From: CAZXWN01 sp964644695 [NCBI: uncultured bacterium]
GTDB lineage: Bacteria; UBP4; UBA4092
Length of the DNA stretch: 15,483 nucleotides
NCBI GenBank assembly: GCA_964644695.1
Contig: CAZXWN010000024.1
Coordinates: 1-15,483, forward strand
Reading direction: 5' to 3'
The position numbers and the translations under genes are program-made. Below are positions 15,201 to 15,483 of this stretch, piece by piece. Under the pieces are notes generated by a model. It searched no databases and was not told the DNA's origin. It worked only from the letters and a program-made list of their open reading frames with translations. The first letter of the stretch is position 1, and each line of letters begins with the position of its first letter.

Positions 15201-15483
15201 CTAAAAACTATTGGTATGAATATTACATAAAAATAATACGATTAATTAATTTCTCTACAAGTCTGATTCTATCCACACAACACAAACGATTACATCTAAG
15301 AAATATCAATGATTTCTCGAATTTTGGCACGATCAACCACGATAATGTACAGGTGTATCCCAAAAACTCATTCAAACAACTTTTATATCACGCATTACAA
15401 AATAGATACGATAGTATTACTGACCAAAATTTTGAGTGATAAGTATATTTAGAAAAATAATGAATTAAAAAGAAGCCTAAACG
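15201..15483. other. AT-rich intergenic stretch at the right edge
   Basis: I see no supported gene on either strand. The last bases (TTAAAAAGAAGCC) resemble the T-tract side of the minus-strand terminators in this window and may be the cut edge of a terminator for a gene beyond the window. Too little is present to claim it. Confidence 0.3.

Noticed and set aside
15185-15439. Plus-strand open frame of 84 codons at the right edge.
   Set aside because: It would begin at TTG without a ribosome site, overlaps the -35 region of the 770-residue gene's promoter, and its product has no recognisable features.

Overview
The window carries seven genes, all on the minus strand, so transcription runs from high to low coordinates. 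Six encode exported or lipid-anchored proteins (Sec-type signal peptides, one lipobox) and one encodes a polytopic membrane acyltransferase. The envelope-heavy content, the lipoprotein and the CBM9-like/GH20 architecture fit a Gram-negative, glycan-foraging bacterium, probably from a poorly cultivated lineage. The sequence does not let me name a phylum. No rRNA, tRNA, transposase, integrase or CRISPR array was seen.

Right part (8.5-15.2 kb, read right to left): three monocistronic units encode secreted multidomain proteins of 770, 503 and 642 residues. They are built from beta-sandwich carbohydrate-binding-like domains, a CBM9-like (DOMON-type) domain in two of them, and an Ig-like domain in two of them. 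None contains a catalytic module that I can recognise. Each unit has its own strong-looking promoter (TTGACA, exactly 17 bases, then TTTAAT or TTAAAT), a long 5' leader of about 165-230 bases with an AGGAGGA element near its start, a common ATGAAAGG Shine-Dalgarno context and a strong intrinsic terminator. They look coordinately regulated and well expressed.

Middle (4.4-8.4 kb): a GTG-initiated acyltransferase-3 family membrane protein lies 57 bases ahead of a secreted GH20-family hexosaminidase-like protein with an N-terminal CBM9-like domain. Read-through is likely, but the GH20 gene also has its own extended -10 promoter.

Left part (0-4.3 kb): an AT-rich lipoprotein gene with propeller-like repeats is followed by a second GH20 paralogue nearly identical in length and architecture to the first. 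The lipoprotein gene is bracketed by two almost identical terminator hairpins.

Working model (inference): the three binding-module proteins capture or display a glycan at the cell surface or outside the cell, and the two GH20-like enzymes trim N-acetylhexosamine-containing glycans. The acyltransferase may modify an envelope glycan. The most interesting points are the shared promoter-leader architecture of the three binding-protein genes, their catalytic-domain-free modular design with a conserved short acidic C-terminus, and the paralogue pair separated by a compositionally distinct gene between twin terminators.
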